From positions 992,001 to 1,056,000 of the forward strand of contig NZ_SACR01000001.1 of assembly GCF_004016505.1 (NCBI RefSeq): 64,000 bases of DNA, written 5' to 3'. This DNA comes from Rubrivivax rivuli (GTDB taxonomy: Bacteria > Pseudomonadota > Gammaproteobacteria > Burkholderiales > Burkholderiaceae_C). Every line of letters starts with the position of its first letter. Within the stretch, counting starts at the first letter, position 1. The position numbers were made by a program, and so were the translations under genes. Shown here piece after piece: positions 51,443-61,222 of the stretch. The notes beneath the pieces were generated by a model, which worked only from the letters and a program-made list of their open reading frames with translations, was not told the origin of the DNA and ran no database searches.

Positions 51443-53395
51443 ATGTGCGGCATCACCGGCATCTTCGACACCCGCAGCACGCGCCCCATCGACGACGGCG
51501 TGCTGCGGCGCATGAACGACAGCCAGCACCATCGCGGCCCTGACGAGGGCAGCCTGCACATCGAGCCCGGCCTGGGCTTCGGCCACCGCCGGCTCAGCAT
51601 CATCGACATCGCCACCGGCCAGCAGCCGCTGTTCAACGAAGACCACTCGGTGGTGGTCGTCTTCAACGGCGAGATCTACAACTACCAGGAGCTCATCCCC
51701 GAGCTGCAGGCCCTGGGCCACCACTTCCGCACCAAGAGCGACACCGAAGTCATCGTGCACGCCTGGGAAGAGTGGGGCGACGCCTGCGTCTCGCGCTTTC
51801 GCGGCATGTTCGCCTTCGCGCTGTGGGACCGTAACCGCCAGAGCTTCTTCATCGCGCGCGACCGCCTGGGCGTGAAGCCTTTCTTCTACGCCCTGCTGGA
51901 TGACGGCACGCTGCTGTTCGGCAGCGAACTCAAGTCCTTGATGGCCTACAGCCCCTCGGCGGGCGGCGCGGCACTGCGGCGCGACATCGACCCCATGGCG
52001 CTGGAAGAGTATTTCGCGCTGGGCTACGTGGCCGAGCCGCGCACCATCTTCAAGCAGGCCAGAAAGCTGCCGCCGGCGCACACGCTGGTGGTGCGGCGCG
52101 GCGAACCCGTGGGCGAGCCGCGCGAGTACTGGGACGTGAACTTCACGCTCACCAGCCCCATGGGTGTGCAGGAGGCCGGCGAGGAACTGGTGCGCCGCCT
52201 CAACGAGAGCGTGAAGCTGCGCATGATTGCCGAGGTGCCGCTGGGCGCCTTCCTCTCGGGCGGCGTGGATTCCAGCGCCGTGGTGCAGGCCATGGCCGGC
52301 TTGTCTTCGGGACCGGTGAACACCTGCTCCATCGCCTTCGACGACCCGGCCTTCAACGAGAGCGAATTCGCCGCCTTGGTGGCGCAGCGCTACGGCACCA
52401 ACCACCGCGTCGAGACGGTCAGCAGCGACGACTTCGACCTCATCGACACCCTGGCCCACCTGTACGACGAGCCCTATGCAGACAGCTCGGCCATCCCCAC
52501 CTACCGCGTGTGCCAGCTGGCACGCAAGCACGTGACGGTGGCGCTGTCAGGCGACGGCGGTGATGAAACCTTCGGTGGCTACCGCCGCTACAAGATGCAC
52601 ATGCTGGAAGAGCGCATGCGCGCGAGCCTGCCCGAAGGCGTGCGCAAGCCCGTGTTCGGCCTGCTGGGGCGCCTGTACCCCAAGGCCGACTGGGCGCCGC
52701 GCGTCTTCCGCGCCAAGACCACCTTCGAGGGCATGGCACGCAGCTCGGTGGAGGCCTACTTCCACAGCATGAGCTTCATCCGCCAGCCCTTGCGCAGCCG
52801 CCTGTACAGCGCGCAATTCAAGGCGCAGCTCGGCGGCTACAGCGCGCTGGAGGTGTTCGAGCGCCATGCCCGGCGCGCCAACACCGACGACCCGCTGGCG
52901 CTCATCCAGTACATCGATACCCACACCTACCTGGTGGGCGACATCAACACCAAGGTCGACCGTGCCAGCATGGCGCACAGCCTGGAGGTGCGCGAACCGC
53001 TGATGGACCACGAACTGGTGCAGTGGGTGGCCACGCTGCCTTCGTCGCTGAAGCTCAAGGGCAACGAGGGCAAGTACTTCTTCAAGAAGGCGATGGAGCC
53101 GCACCTGCCGAACGACGTGCTCTACCGCCCGAAGATGGGTTTTGCCGTGCCCCTGGCCCGCTGGTTCCGCGGCCCTTTGAAGCAGCGCGTGCGCGAGGCC
53201 CTGCTGGGCGAGCGCATGCTGGCCAGCGGCATGTTCAATGCCGACGTGCTGCGCCAGCTGGTGGTGCAGCACGAAAGCGGCCAGCACGACCACAGCACGC
53301 CGCTGTGGACGCTGCTGATGTTCGATGCCTTCCTGAAGCGCGAGACCGGCGCTGCCCGTCAGCCCGGCGCCGCCCGCCTGGGCCTGGCCGCCTGA
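51443..53395 (+). CDS. XrtA-associated asparagine synthetase-like amidotransferase 1
   Basis: A 650-residue class II amidotransferase. The N-terminal glutaminase has the nucleophile Cys2 (MCGITGIFDT), HHRGPDEG, FNGEIYNY and the Arg/Asp residues that hold glutamine. The synthetase domain has the PP-loop LSGGVDSSA (around residue 270) and SGDGGDETFGGY. Members of this exosortase-associated group are thought to amidate a uronic acid or other carboxylate of the polysaccharide or its anchor. This fits the sugar dehydrogenases on both sides. It follows the glycosyltransferase by 16 bases. Confidence 0.93.
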   Translation: MCGITGIFDTRSTRPIDDGVLRRMNDSQHHRGPDEGSLHIEPGLGFGHRRLSIIDIATGQQPLFNEDHSVVVVFNGEIYNYQELIPELQALGHHFRTKSDTEVIVHAWEEWGDACVSRFRGMFAFALWDRNRQSFFIARDRLGVKPFFYALLDDGTLLFGSELKSLMAYSPSAGGAALRRDIDPMALEEYFALGYVAEPRTIFKQARKLPPAHTLVVRRGEPVGEPREYWDVNFTLTSPMGVQEAGEELVRRLNESVKLRMIAEVPLGAFLSGGVDSSAVVQAMAGLSSGPVNTCSIAFDDPAFNESEFAALVAQRYGTNHRVETVSSDDFDLIDTLAHLYDEPYADSSAIPTYRVCQLARKHVTVALSGDGGDETFGGYRRYKMHMLEERMRASLPEGVRKPVFGLLGRLYPKADWAPRVFRAKTTFEGMARSSVEAYFHSMSFIRQPLRSRLYSAQFKAQLGGYSALEVFERHARRANTDDPLALIQYIDTHTYLVGDINTKVDRASMAHSLEVREPLMDHELVQWVATLPSSLKLKGNEGKYFFKKAMEPHLPNDVLYRPKMGFAVPLARWFRGPLKQRVREALLGERMLASGMFNADVLRQLVVQHESGQHDHSTPLWTLLMFDAFLKRETGAARQPGAARLGLAA

Positions 53396-53430
53396 GCGCC
53401 AGCGCCCGTCACAAACCGAAAGCTACTGCC

Positions 53431-54747
53431 TTGAAGATCTCTGTGTTTGGCCTCGGCTATGTCGGCGCCGTTTCCTGCGCCTGCCTGCCCGAACTGGGCC
53501 ACGAGGTGATTGGTGTCGACACCAACCCGTTGAAGGTGCAGATGATCAACGACGGCCAGTCGCCGGTGGTGGAAGAAGGCATCAACGAACTGATCGGCGC
53601 TGCCGTGCAGGCCGGCAAGCTGCGCGCCACGGCCGACCTGGAAGACGCCGTGCTGAACACCGAGGTCTCGCTGATCTCCGTGGCCACGCCTTCCAACCCC
53701 AACTACACGCCCAACCTGTCTGCGGTAGACGCCGTGGTGCGCAGCATCGGCCTGGCGCTGCGCAAGAAGGCCGGCCCGCACGTGCTGGTGTTGCGCAGCA
53801 CCGTGCCGCCGGGCACCACCGAAGCCCGCATCCTGCCCATCCTGCTGGAGGCCTCGCGGCGCCGCATCGGTGAAGGCCTGTCGCTGGTGTTCAACCCTGA
53901 GTTCCTTCGCGAAGGTTCGTCCGTCAAGGACTTCCACCAGCCGCCGCAAACCGTGGTGGGCAGCCTCGACGAAGCCGGCTACGCCGCCATGGAGCAGATG
54001 TACGCGGGCCTGCCCGGCGCTTTCGTGCGCACCAGCTGCCAGGTGGCCGAATCGGTGAAGTACCTGTGCAATGTGTTCCATGCCCTGAAGATCGTCTTCG
54101 CCAACGAGGCCGGCTCGGTGCTGAAGGCTTACGGCATGGACGCGCGCGAGGTCCTGAAGATCTTCTGCCAGGACACCCAGCTCAACATCTCGGCCGCGTA
54201 CATGCGCCCCGGTTTTGCGTTCGGCGGCAGTTGCCTGCCCAAGGAAGTGAAGGGCTTCATCACGCTGGCCCGTGAGCACGACGTGCTCATCCCGGCCCTG
54301 GGCGGGCTGATCGACAGCAACGAAGCGCACATCAAGCGCGCCTACGACCTCATCGCGCGCGACGGCCGCAAGCGCATCGCCTTCTTCGGCCTGGCCTTCA
54401 AGCCGGGCACCGACGACATGCGCGATTCGCCGCTGGTCGCCCTGGTGGAGAAGCTGCTGGGCAAGGGTTTCGAGATCGGCATCTTCGACAGCTTCGTCAA
54501 GCTCAGCAGGCTGCTGGGCAAGAACAAGGAATTCATCGAGCGCGAGATTCCCCACCTCGACCGCTTGCTCTCGGAAGACGCCGAATCCCTGCTGAAGGAC
54601 GCCGAAGTCATCGTCGTGGGGCATGCCGACGCGGAGGCGCGCCGCCTCATCGTCAAGCATGCCGGCGGTCGCCGCATCGTGGACCTCTCGGGCTATGCCG
54701 AGCTCCGCGCTGCAGGTGCCGGCGCCTACGAAGGCATTTGCTGGTGA
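53431..54747 (+). CDS. GDP-mannose 6-dehydrogenase-like (AlgD-type)
   Basis: A 438-residue nucleotide-sugar dehydrogenase. ISVFGLGYVGAVSCACL is the NAD site. The block NVFHALKIVFANEAGSV, then CQDTQLNIS and YMRPGFAFGGSCLPKEV with the catalytic cysteine, is strikingly like AlgD, so the product is probably GDP-mannuronate; a UDP-glucose dehydrogenase role is the alternative. TTG is the start (TTGAAGATC), as no ATG is near the conserved N-terminus. The stop overlaps the next GTG (GTGA). Confidence 0.9.
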   Translation: MKISVFGLGYVGAVSCACLPELGHEVIGVDTNPLKVQMINDGQSPVVEEGINELIGAAVQAGKLRATADLEDAVLNTEVSLISVATPSNPNYTPNLSAVDAVVRSIGLALRKKAGPHVLVLRSTVPPGTTEARILPILLEASRRRIGEGLSLVFNPEFLREGSSVKDFHQPPQTVVGSLDEAGYAAMEQMYAGLPGAFVRTSCQVAESVKYLCNVFHALKIVFANEAGSVLKAYGMDAREVLKIFCQDTQLNISAAYMRPGFAFGGSCLPKEVKGFITLAREHDVLIPALGGLIDSNEAHIKRAYDLIARDGRKRIAFFGLAFKPGTDDMRDSPLVALVEKLLGKGFEIGIFDSFVKLSRLLGKNKEFIEREIPHLDRLLSEDAESLLKDAEVIVVGHADAEARRLIVKHAGGRRIVDLSGYAELRAAGAGAYEGICW

Positions 54748-55991
54748 GCAGCCGTCGGCCACGTCTGGCATTCGTCTCGCCGGTCTTTCTCTTCCCCAAC
54801 GACGCGGGCGGGAAGATACGCAGCACCAACATCCTGCGGGGCTTGAAGGGCGGCAGTTTCGAGATCGTGTTGCTTTCGCCGGCCACCGGCGAGCAGCAAG
54901 ACCGCTGGCAGGCCGAACTGAAGGGTGTTTGCGACGAGTTCATCGCCTGGCAGCCCACGCCGCCGCGCCCGCAGTGGGCGCGCGCCCTGCAACTGCTGAG
55001 CGAACTGCCAGTGAACGTGGTGGCCGACCGCACGGCCGCCGGGCTGGCGGCGGTGCGCGCGCTGGCGGCCCGCCAGGACATCGACCTCATCGTCTTCGAT
55101 TTCGTGCACGCCGCCGTGCTGCAGCCGGCATCCGCCCGCGCACCCGCCGTGTGTTTCACGCACAACGTGGAGGCTGAAATCTTCGCGCGTCATGCCCAGC
55201 AGGCGCCCAACGCACTGCGCCGCTGGCTGTGGCGTTCGCAGCACCGCAAGATGCTGCGTTTCGAGGGCGAAGCCTTGCGCCGCTTCGCGCGCGTGATCGC
55301 GGTGTCTGAACGTGACGCACAGGCCTTCCGCAGCCAGTACGGCGTGCAGCAGGCCGAGGCCATCCCGACCGGCGTCGACCTTGATTTCTTCGCCTGGCAG
55401 GCGCCGCCGCCGGTGGATGCCGCACACCCGCCCACGGTGGTGTTCACAGGGTCCATGGACTGGCGCGCCAACATCGACGGCGTGCAGTTCTTCCTGGGCG
55501 AGGTGTGGCCGCTGGTCCTGGCGGCCATGCCCGAGGCCCGTTTCGTCGTGGTGGGCAAGAACCCGCCGGCCGCACTGCAGGCTGCGGCGCGGCTTTCGAA
55601 GAACGTCGAGTTCACGGGTTTCGTGGACGACGTGCGGCCCTACGCGCATGCGGCGCATGCCTTCGTCATTCCGTTGCTGGTGGGCGGCGGCACGCGCATC
55701 AAGGCCTTCGAGGCGATGGCCATGGGCTGCCCGGTGGTGTCCACCACCATCGGCATGGAAGGGCTGGAGGCTGAGCCCGGCCGGCATTTCGTGCAGTGCG
55801 ATCAAGCCGCGGCGATGGCCTCCGCACTGCTGGCCTTGCTGGCTGACGGAGCGCAGCGCGAGCGGCTCTCGCGCGCGGCCCGCGCGCTGGTGGAGGCGCG
55901 GTTCGGGCACCGGCAGGTGGCGCAGGTGTTCGAGGGCATCTGCCAACGGGCCTTGGCGCAGGCCGCGCCCCGAGCCACTGCGGCGGCCTGA
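54744..55991 (+). CDS. Glycosyltransferase (GT4 family)
   Basis: A 415-residue GT-B enzyme related in layout to the one at 46112. The N-terminus is RLAFVSPVFLFPNDAGGKIRS; FTHNVEAEIFARH marks the acceptor domain; VFTGSMDWRANIDGVQFF, VEFTGFVDDVRPY and LVGGGTRIKAFEAMAMGCPVVS form the donor domain. GTG 54744 is preferred because it gives a GTGA overlap with the preceding gene; an in-frame TTG lies two codons upstream. Confidence 0.9.
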   Translation: MSSRRPRLAFVSPVFLFPNDAGGKIRSTNILRGLKGGSFEIVLLSPATGEQQDRWQAELKGVCDEFIAWQPTPPRPQWARALQLLSELPVNVVADRTAAGLAAVRALAARQDIDLIVFDFVHAAVLQPASARAPAVCFTHNVEAEIFARHAQQAPNALRRWLWRSQHRKMLRFEGEALRRFARVIAVSERDAQAFRSQYGVQQAEAIPTGVDLDFFAWQAPPPVDAAHPPTVVFTGSMDWRANIDGVQFFLGEVWPLVLAAMPEARFVVVGKNPPAALQAAARLSKNVEFTGFVDDVRPYAHAAHAFVIPLLVGGGTRIKAFEAMAMGCPVVSTTIGMEGLEAEPGRHFVQCDQAAAMASALLALLADGAQRERLSRAARALVEARFGHRQVAQVFEGICQRALAQAAPRATAAA

Positions 55992-55999
55992 GCGAGCGC

Positions 56000-57217
56000 A
56001 TGCGCACGCTGCTGTTCTCCACGCTTTATCCCAGCAGCGAAAGGCCGGGGCACGGCATCTTCGTGGAAACGCGCCTGCGCGAACTGCTCAAGACCGGGCA
56101 GGTGGATGCCCGGGTCGTGGCCCCTGTGCCTTGGTTCCCGTCGGGCCACAGCAGGTTCGGCGAACATGCTGCCATGGCGCGCACCCCCCACCGCGAAACC
56201 CGCCACGGCATCGACGTTTTGCACCCCCGCTACGCCCTTTTGCCCAAGATCGGCATGAGCAGCGCACCGCTGATGCTGGCGCTGGGTGCTCGCCGCGCCG
56301 TGCAGCGGCTGCGGGACGAAGGTTTCGACTTCGACCTCATCGACGCGCACTACTTCTACCCTGATGGCGTGGCTGCGGCGCTCCTGGCGCGCTGGTTCCG
56401 CAGGCCGCTGGTGATCACCGCGCGCGGCAGCGATGTGAACCTCATTGCGCAGCACGCGCTGCCGCGCAGGCTGATGCGCTGGGCGGCCGGCTGCGCCGCG
56501 GCCAACGTGGGGGTGAGCGCCGCGCTGGCGCAGCGCCTGCTGGCCTTGGGCGCCCCGCCGCCCACGGTGCAGGTGCTGCGCAACGGCGTCGACACCGAAC
56601 GGTTCTCGCCGCAGCCCGAAGCGCGGCAGCAGCTGGGCGTGCAGGGCTCGCCGCTGCTCCTTTCCGTGGGCAACCTGCTGCCCGTCAAGCGCCACGGCCT
56701 GGTGATCCAGGCGCTGGCGCTGCTGCGGCAGACCCACCCGCAGGCACGGCTGGTCATCGTGGGGGGCGGGCCACAGCATGCCGAACTCCAAGCCCAGGCC
56801 GCCGCCCTGGGCCTGGCCGACGCCGTGCAACTGCCAGGCCCGGTGCCGCAGCCTGTGCTGGCCCAGTGGTACAGCGCGGCCGACCTGCTGGTGCTGGCCA
56901 GCAGCCGCGAGGGCTGGCCCAACGTGCTGCTGGAGGCCATGGCCTGCGGCACGCCCGTGCTCGCTTCGCGCGTGGGGGGCGTGCCCGAAATCGTGAGCCA
57001 CGACAGCCTGGGCAAGGCCGTCAGCTTCGACACTCCGGCGCAGTTGGCCGAAGCCCTGCGCGGTGCGCTGGCGTTCCCGTATGCGCGTGAAGAAGTGCGG
57101 CGCCACGCACTCGGCATGGGCTGGGGCCCGGTCAGCCGGGCTCAGGTGGAACTGTTCTCGCGCGTGGCGGCTTCGGGTGCTGCGCAGTCCCCGGTGGGCG
57201 CTGGGGGTTCCCCGTGA
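56000..57217 (+). CDS. Glycosyltransferase (GT4 family)
   Basis: A 405-residue GT4 enzyme beginning MRTLLFSTLYPSSERPGHGIFVETRL. DLIDAHYFYPDGVAA and ARGSDVN precede the donor domain with SVGNLLPVKRHGLVI, VGGGPQHAEL and SREGWPNVLLEAMACGTPVLAS. It acts in the cytoplasm on the lipid-linked repeat. It begins 8 bases after the previous gene and ends overlapping the polymerase/ligase start by four bases. Confidence 0.9.
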   Translation: MRTLLFSTLYPSSERPGHGIFVETRLRELLKTGQVDARVVAPVPWFPSGHSRFGEHAAMARTPHRETRHGIDVLHPRYALLPKIGMSSAPLMLALGARRAVQRLRDEGFDFDLIDAHYFYPDGVAAALLARWFRRPLVITARGSDVNLIAQHALPRRLMRWAAGCAAANVGVSAALAQRLLALGAPPPTVQVLRNGVDTERFSPQPEARQQLGVQGSPLLLSVGNLLPVKRHGLVIQALALLRQTHPQARLVIVGGGPQHAELQAQAAALGLADAVQLPGPVPQPVLAQWYSAADLLVLASSREGWPNVLLEAMACGTPVLASRVGGVPEIVSHDSLGKAVSFDTPAQLAEALRGALAFPYAREEVRRHALGMGWGPVSRAQVELFSRVAASGAAQSPVGAGGSP

Positions 57218-58554
57218 GAGACCTGATCATCCTGGGTTTGCTGGTGGTCACGGTCTTGTGGGCCCTGAAGGCCCCCTGGATAGGCATCATGGGCTGGACC
57301 TTGGTCAGCCTGATGAGCCCGCATGCCGAGTTCGGCTACGCCGCCGCCGCTTGGCCCGTGGCCACGGGCTATGCCGCAGCCACCATACTGGGTCTGTTGT
57401 TCACGCAAGAGCGGCAAAACCCGCTGGTCGGTGCCGGGCCGAAGTGGCTGCTGGCCTTCACCGTGTGGATCTGCATCACGTTGCCGTTTTCATTGCTCTA
57501 TGAGGCCAGCTTTGGCCTCTGGGAGCGTTCGATGAAGATCTACTTGATGGTCTTCGTCACGCTGGCCCTGCTGGACACCAAGAAAAAGCTCACGGTCTTC
57601 ATCTGGATCAATGTCATCGCCATCGGCTATTTCGGGGTGAAGGGCGGCGTCTTCACCATCGCTACCGGCGGTAGCTACAGGGTTTGGGGCCCTGGCGGCT
57701 TCATCCAGGGCAACAATGAGATTGCGTTGGCGGTTCTCAGCGTCACACCCTTATTGCGTTTCCTGCAAATGCAGCAGACCAAGCGCTGGGCCATTCATGC
57801 CTTCACCGGGGCCATGCTGCTGTGTGTGGCCACAGCCTTGGGGACGCAGAGCCGAGGGGCCTTGGTCGGTTTGGTCTGCATGGGGACCTTTTTTTGGGTC
57901 AAGGGCAACCGCAAACTGTTGTCGGGCGCTGTCATCCTGGCCATCGCCTTGCTCGCATTGCCGATGATGCCCGACACCTGGTGGGATCGCATGGAGACCA
58001 TCAAGACTTACGAGCAGGATGACTCTGCCCTGGGCCGAATCAATGCCTGGGGCATGGCGTGGAACCTCGCCAAGGACCGCATCTTCGGTGGCGGCTTCAT
58101 GATCTGGACGGGGTCCATCTTCGCCATCTACGGTCCGGAGCCCGATCGGGTTCACGCGGCCCACAGCATCTACTTCCAGGTGATGGGCGAGCACGGCTTC
58201 ATTGGCCTGGGCTTGTGGATGGCCATCGGTGCTGCCACGTGGTTTGCCGCGCGCGACCTGATCAAACTGGGCCGGGCCCACCCCGAGCACAAGTGGGCAG
58301 CCGACCTGGGCCCGATGATCCAGGTGAGCATGATCTCCTACGCCTCGGCCGGTGCCTTTCTCAGCCTGTCCTACTACGACCTGCCCTACAACGTGATGAT
58401 CATGGCCACCGTCGCACAGCGGCTGGTACGCGCGGCTGTCCGCGATGCGGCACGGGCCCCGGCGCGGCCGCAGATGGCCGTTCCGCCGGCAGCACCCCGC
58501 GAGCAGGGTGGCCCTGCAGGGCAGCCGCCGCCCCCCCCACGCCGCCATGTTTGA
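57214..58554 (+). CDS. XrtA-associated O-antigen ligase/polymerase-like membrane protein
   Basis: A 446-residue integral membrane protein with about ten hydrophobic segments and the Wzy/WaaL-type periplasmic loop (TIGR03097-like). Recognisable blocks are AALWPVA-type N-terminal helices, TQSRGALVGL, RINAWGMAWNLAKDRIFGGGF and AHSIYFQVMGEHGFIGL, where the conserved loop residues of O-ligases lie. It probably polymerises the repeat unit or attaches glycan to PEP-CTERM proteins. The C-terminal 40 residues are Pro/Ala/Arg-rich. GTG start in a GTGA overlap; the end overlaps the next gene by 8 bases. Confidence 0.9.
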   Translation: MRDLIILGLLVVTVLWALKAPWIGIMGWTLVSLMSPHAEFGYAAAAWPVATGYAAATILGLLFTQERQNPLVGAGPKWLLAFTVWICITLPFSLLYEASFGLWERSMKIYLMVFVTLALLDTKKKLTVFIWINVIAIGYFGVKGGVFTIATGGSYRVWGPGGFIQGNNEIALAVLSVTPLLRFLQMQQTKRWAIHAFTGAMLLCVATALGTQSRGALVGLVCMGTFFWVKGNRKLLSGAVILAIALLALPMMPDTWWDRMETIKTYEQDDSALGRINAWGMAWNLAKDRIFGGGFMIWTGSIFAIYGPEPDRVHAAHSIYFQVMGEHGFIGLGLWMAIGAATWFAARDLIKLGRAHPEHKWAADLGPMIQVSMISYASAGAFLSLSYYDLPYNVMIMATVAQRLVRAAVRDAARAPARPQMAVPPAAPREQGGPAGQPPPPPRRHV

Positions 58555-59509
58555 CCCTCTGCTCCGCGCCGCCCTGGGCCGGCTGGCCCCTGCGGGGCCG
58601 CAGGGTCGGCTGTCCATCGCCATCTTCCACCGTGTGCACGCCCAGCCCGACCCGCTGTTCCCCGACGAACCCGACCGGCAGCGCTTCGACGAGATCTGCC
58701 GCTGGCTGAAGACGTGGTTCCAGGTGCTGCCCCTGGACGAGGCCGTGCACGCCCTGCGCGAGGGGCGGCTGCCAGCGCGCGCGCTGTGCATCACCTTCGA
58801 TGACGGTTATGCCGACAACCACGACCACGCCCTGCCTGTGCTGCAGGCGCACGGTCTTTCGGGTGCCTTCTTCATTGCCACGGGCTTCATCAACGGCGGC
58901 CGCATGTGGAACGACACCGTGGTGGAGACCGTGCGACGTTGCCCGCAAAGCCAGCTGGATGTGACCGGCCTGGGCCTGGATGGCCTGCAGACGCTGGCGC
59001 TCGGCACCATCGAACAGCGCCGCCACGCGCTGCACAGCGTGTTGAACGCGGCCAAGTACCTGGCGCCAGCCCGCCGCAGCGAGGTGGTGGAGGCCCTGGC
59101 CCGGCGTGCCGGCGTGAGCCTGCCGGACGATCTGATGATGAACACGGCGCAGGTGCAGGCCATGGCCGCCGGCGGCATGGTGCTGGGCGCCCACACCGTG
59201 AACCACCCCATCCTGGCCGGACTGGACGACGAAACGGCGCGGTACGAGATGGCTGCCAGCCGCGCCCAGTTGCAGCAATGGCTCCAGCGCGAGGTCACGC
59301 TGTTCGCCTACCCCAATGGCAAGCCTGGCCGCGACTACCTGCCGCGTGACGCGGCCCTGGCGCAAAGCCTGGGCTTCGAGGCTGCCGTGAGCACCCACCC
59401 CGGTGCCAACGGCGCACAGGCCCCGCTGTTCGAACTGCGCCGCTTCACCCCGTGGGACCGCCAGCGCTGGCGGTGGGGCACGCGGCTGGCGATGAACCTG
59501 CGCACCTGA
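58547..59509 (+). CDS. Polysaccharide deacetylase family protein (second copy)
   Basis: A 320-residue NodB-domain protein. FHRV near the start, the catalytic ITFDDGYADN, the metal-binding GAHTVNHP and FAYPNGKPGRDY are all present. It is a different subgroup from the deacetylase at 44200 and would act on exopolysaccharide amino sugars or as an export-linked modifier. No signal peptide is obvious. ATG 58547 lies inside the end of the polymerase gene. Last gene of the rightward operon. Confidence 0.9.
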   Translation: MFDPLLRAALGRLAPAGPQGRLSIAIFHRVHAQPDPLFPDEPDRQRFDEICRWLKTWFQVLPLDEAVHALREGRLPARALCITFDDGYADNHDHALPVLQAHGLSGAFFIATGFINGGRMWNDTVVETVRRCPQSQLDVTGLGLDGLQTLALGTIEQRRHALHSVLNAAKYLAPARRSEVVEALARRAGVSLPDDLMMNTAQVQAMAAGGMVLGAHTVNHPILAGLDDETARYEMAASRAQLQQWLQREVTLFAYPNGKPGRDYLPRDAALAQSLGFEAAVSTHPGANGAQAPLFELRRFTPWDRQRWRWGTRLAMNLRT

Positions 59510-59516
59510 GGGCTCT

Positions 59517-59537
59517 GCAGGCCGGTGGCCGGCCTGC
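59517..59537. terminator. Hairpin between converging genes
   Basis: GCAGGCCGG (59517-59525) pairs perfectly with CCGGCCTGC (59529-59537) over a three-base loop. It fills the 36-base gap between two genes that end toward each other. It lacks a T-run, so factor-assisted or weak two-way termination is more likely than classical intrinsic termination. Confidence 0.55.
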
Positions 59538-59545
59538 TGCCGGCT

Positions 59546-61222
59546 TCAGCGGCCCAGCTTGAAGTTCGGCTGGTGGTGCTGGAACCACTGCTCCAGCATC
59601 ATCAGGATCCACACCATCTCGCCGTAGTAGCCGGGGTGCTGGGGCAGCAGCTCGTCCACCAGCTTGTGCGTGAAGGCCTGCTGCACGATGCCGCGCGCCC
59701 CCAGGCCCTGCACGCTGTCGCGCGCCAGGGCCTTGAGCGCGGCATCCCGCGTGGCCCATAGGCCGAAGGGCAGGCCGAAGCCGTGCTTCTTCTTGGTGAT
59801 GATGGCGTCGGGCAGGAAGCCGCGCAGTGCTTCCTTGAAGAACCAGCGCAGCTTCAAGCCCTTGAGCTTGAACGAGGTGGGCAGCGTGGCCGAGAAGTCG
59901 ACGATGGCCTGGTGCAGGAAAGGGTAGGCCACCTGCACGCCAGCCAGCTGCGTGCCGCCACGCACCTTGGGCAGGTCGTTCTCGGCCAGGGTGTAGCGCC
60001 AGTCGTAGGCCAGCATGCGGTTCACGAAACTGGCGCCTTCGCTTTCAGCCCACACCGCGCGCTGCTGGGCCTGCGGATCTTCAGGGTTCACCTGGGCCAG
60101 GAAGGCCGGCGTCAAGACCTCGGTCTCACCCAGGCGGTGCAGCAGGTTGTAGGTCTGCAGGCGGTCGGGCATGGGAACACGCGCCTGGCGCACGTAGCTG
60201 GCGCCCTTGCGCAGCAGCGGCAGCTTGTCGATGGCGCCGCTGTCGGTCAGCGGGTTCAGCAGGCCATTGCGCAGGCCGGCTGGCACGCTGTCGTAATGGG
60301 CGAACACACGCTGCTTGGCATAACGCGTGTTGCCGCCGAAGAGCTCGTCGCCGCCATCGCCGGCCAGCAGCCGCGTCACGCCGTCTTCACGCGCCTTCAG
60401 CGCGCAGAAGTAGGTGGGCAGGGCCGATGAGTTGCCGAAAGGTTGGTCGTGGTGCTGCGCCACCCGCGGTATGAGGCGAACCAGGTCGGCGGGGGTGATG
60501 TAGTGCTCGCGGTGGTCGGTGCCGAAGTGGCGTGCCGCGATGCGCGCGTACTCCATCTCGTCGTAGCCCTCGGCCTCGAAGCCGATGGAGTACGACACCG
60601 GCTTGCTGCCCGTCACCTCGGCCAGCAGGCCGGCCACGGTGGAACTGTCGGTGCCGCCGCTCAGGAAGCAGGCGGGCGTGCTGCCGTCCAGCTGGGCCTT
60701 CACGGCCTCACGCAGCAGCGTGCGGAAACGCTCGCGCGCGGCCTCGAAGGTGGTGGCGGTTTCTTCGAAGTGCGGAGCCCAGTAGCGCTGCAGGTGCACG
60801 CCGCTGGCATCGCTGTAGGCACAGTGCCCGGCCGTGAGACGGCGCACGCCCTTGAAGACGGTGCGCGGCGAGGGGATGGCATGGAAGTAAAGGTAGTCGT
60901 ACAGCGCCTGCAGGTCCAGCGGCGCGTCTGGGCCGGCCAGCGTGTCGGCACGCTCGGCAAACACCAGGCGGCCGTCTCGCTCGGCGTAACACAAGGATTG
61001 AGCGGCAAAGCGGTCGACAGCCAGCACGGCGTGCCCGTCTTCGCGCCGCAGGCCCATGGCGAAGTGCCCCTGGGCGAGGGCGATGGCCGCAGCGGGCTGC
61101 GGCGCGCGGCTCAGTGCCACCTTCCAGGCAGCCTCGGCGCCCTCGGCCGTTTCCACAGCTTGCAGTGCAGCATCTGCGAAGCGGGGGCTGCCCAGGCTGA
61201 GCAGTTCGTCAGGGGTGGTCAT
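59546..61222 (-). CDS. Asparagine synthetase-like protein with degenerate glutaminase domain
   Basis: A 558-residue relative of AsnB. The synthetase half is intact: PP-loop FLSGGTDSSTVAG, pyrophosphate-binding LAGDGGDELFGGN and the later KLRWFFKEAL with KKKHGFGLPFG. The N-terminal half keeps parts of the glutaminase fold (LAVDRFAAQSLCY, LVFAERADTL) but lacks the nucleophile Cys2 and the HRGPD and NGEIYN motifs. It would need free ammonia or another nucleophile, or another protein's glutaminase. ATG 61222 starts MTTPDELL; an upstream in-frame start was rejected. It converges on the exopolysaccharide operon and probably serves it. Confidence 0.85.
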   Translation of the reverse strand: MTTPDELLSLGSPRFADAALQAVETAEGAEAAWKVALSRAPQPAAAIALAQGHFAMGLRREDGHAVLAVDRFAAQSLCYAERDGRLVFAERADTLAGPDAPLDLQALYDYLYFHAIPSPRTVFKGVRRLTAGHCAYSDASGVHLQRYWAPHFEETATTFEAARERFRTLLREAVKAQLDGSTPACFLSGGTDSSTVAGLLAEVTGSKPVSYSIGFEAEGYDEMEYARIAARHFGTDHREHYITPADLVRLIPRVAQHHDQPFGNSSALPTYFCALKAREDGVTRLLAGDGGDELFGGNTRYAKQRVFAHYDSVPAGLRNGLLNPLTDSGAIDKLPLLRKGASYVRQARVPMPDRLQTYNLLHRLGETEVLTPAFLAQVNPEDPQAQQRAVWAESEGASFVNRMLAYDWRYTLAENDLPKVRGGTQLAGVQVAYPFLHQAIVDFSATLPTSFKLKGLKLRWFFKEALRGFLPDAIITKKKHGFGLPFGLWATRDAALKALARDSVQGLGARGIVQQAFTHKLVDELLPQHPGYYGEMVWILMMLEQWFQHHQPNFKLGR

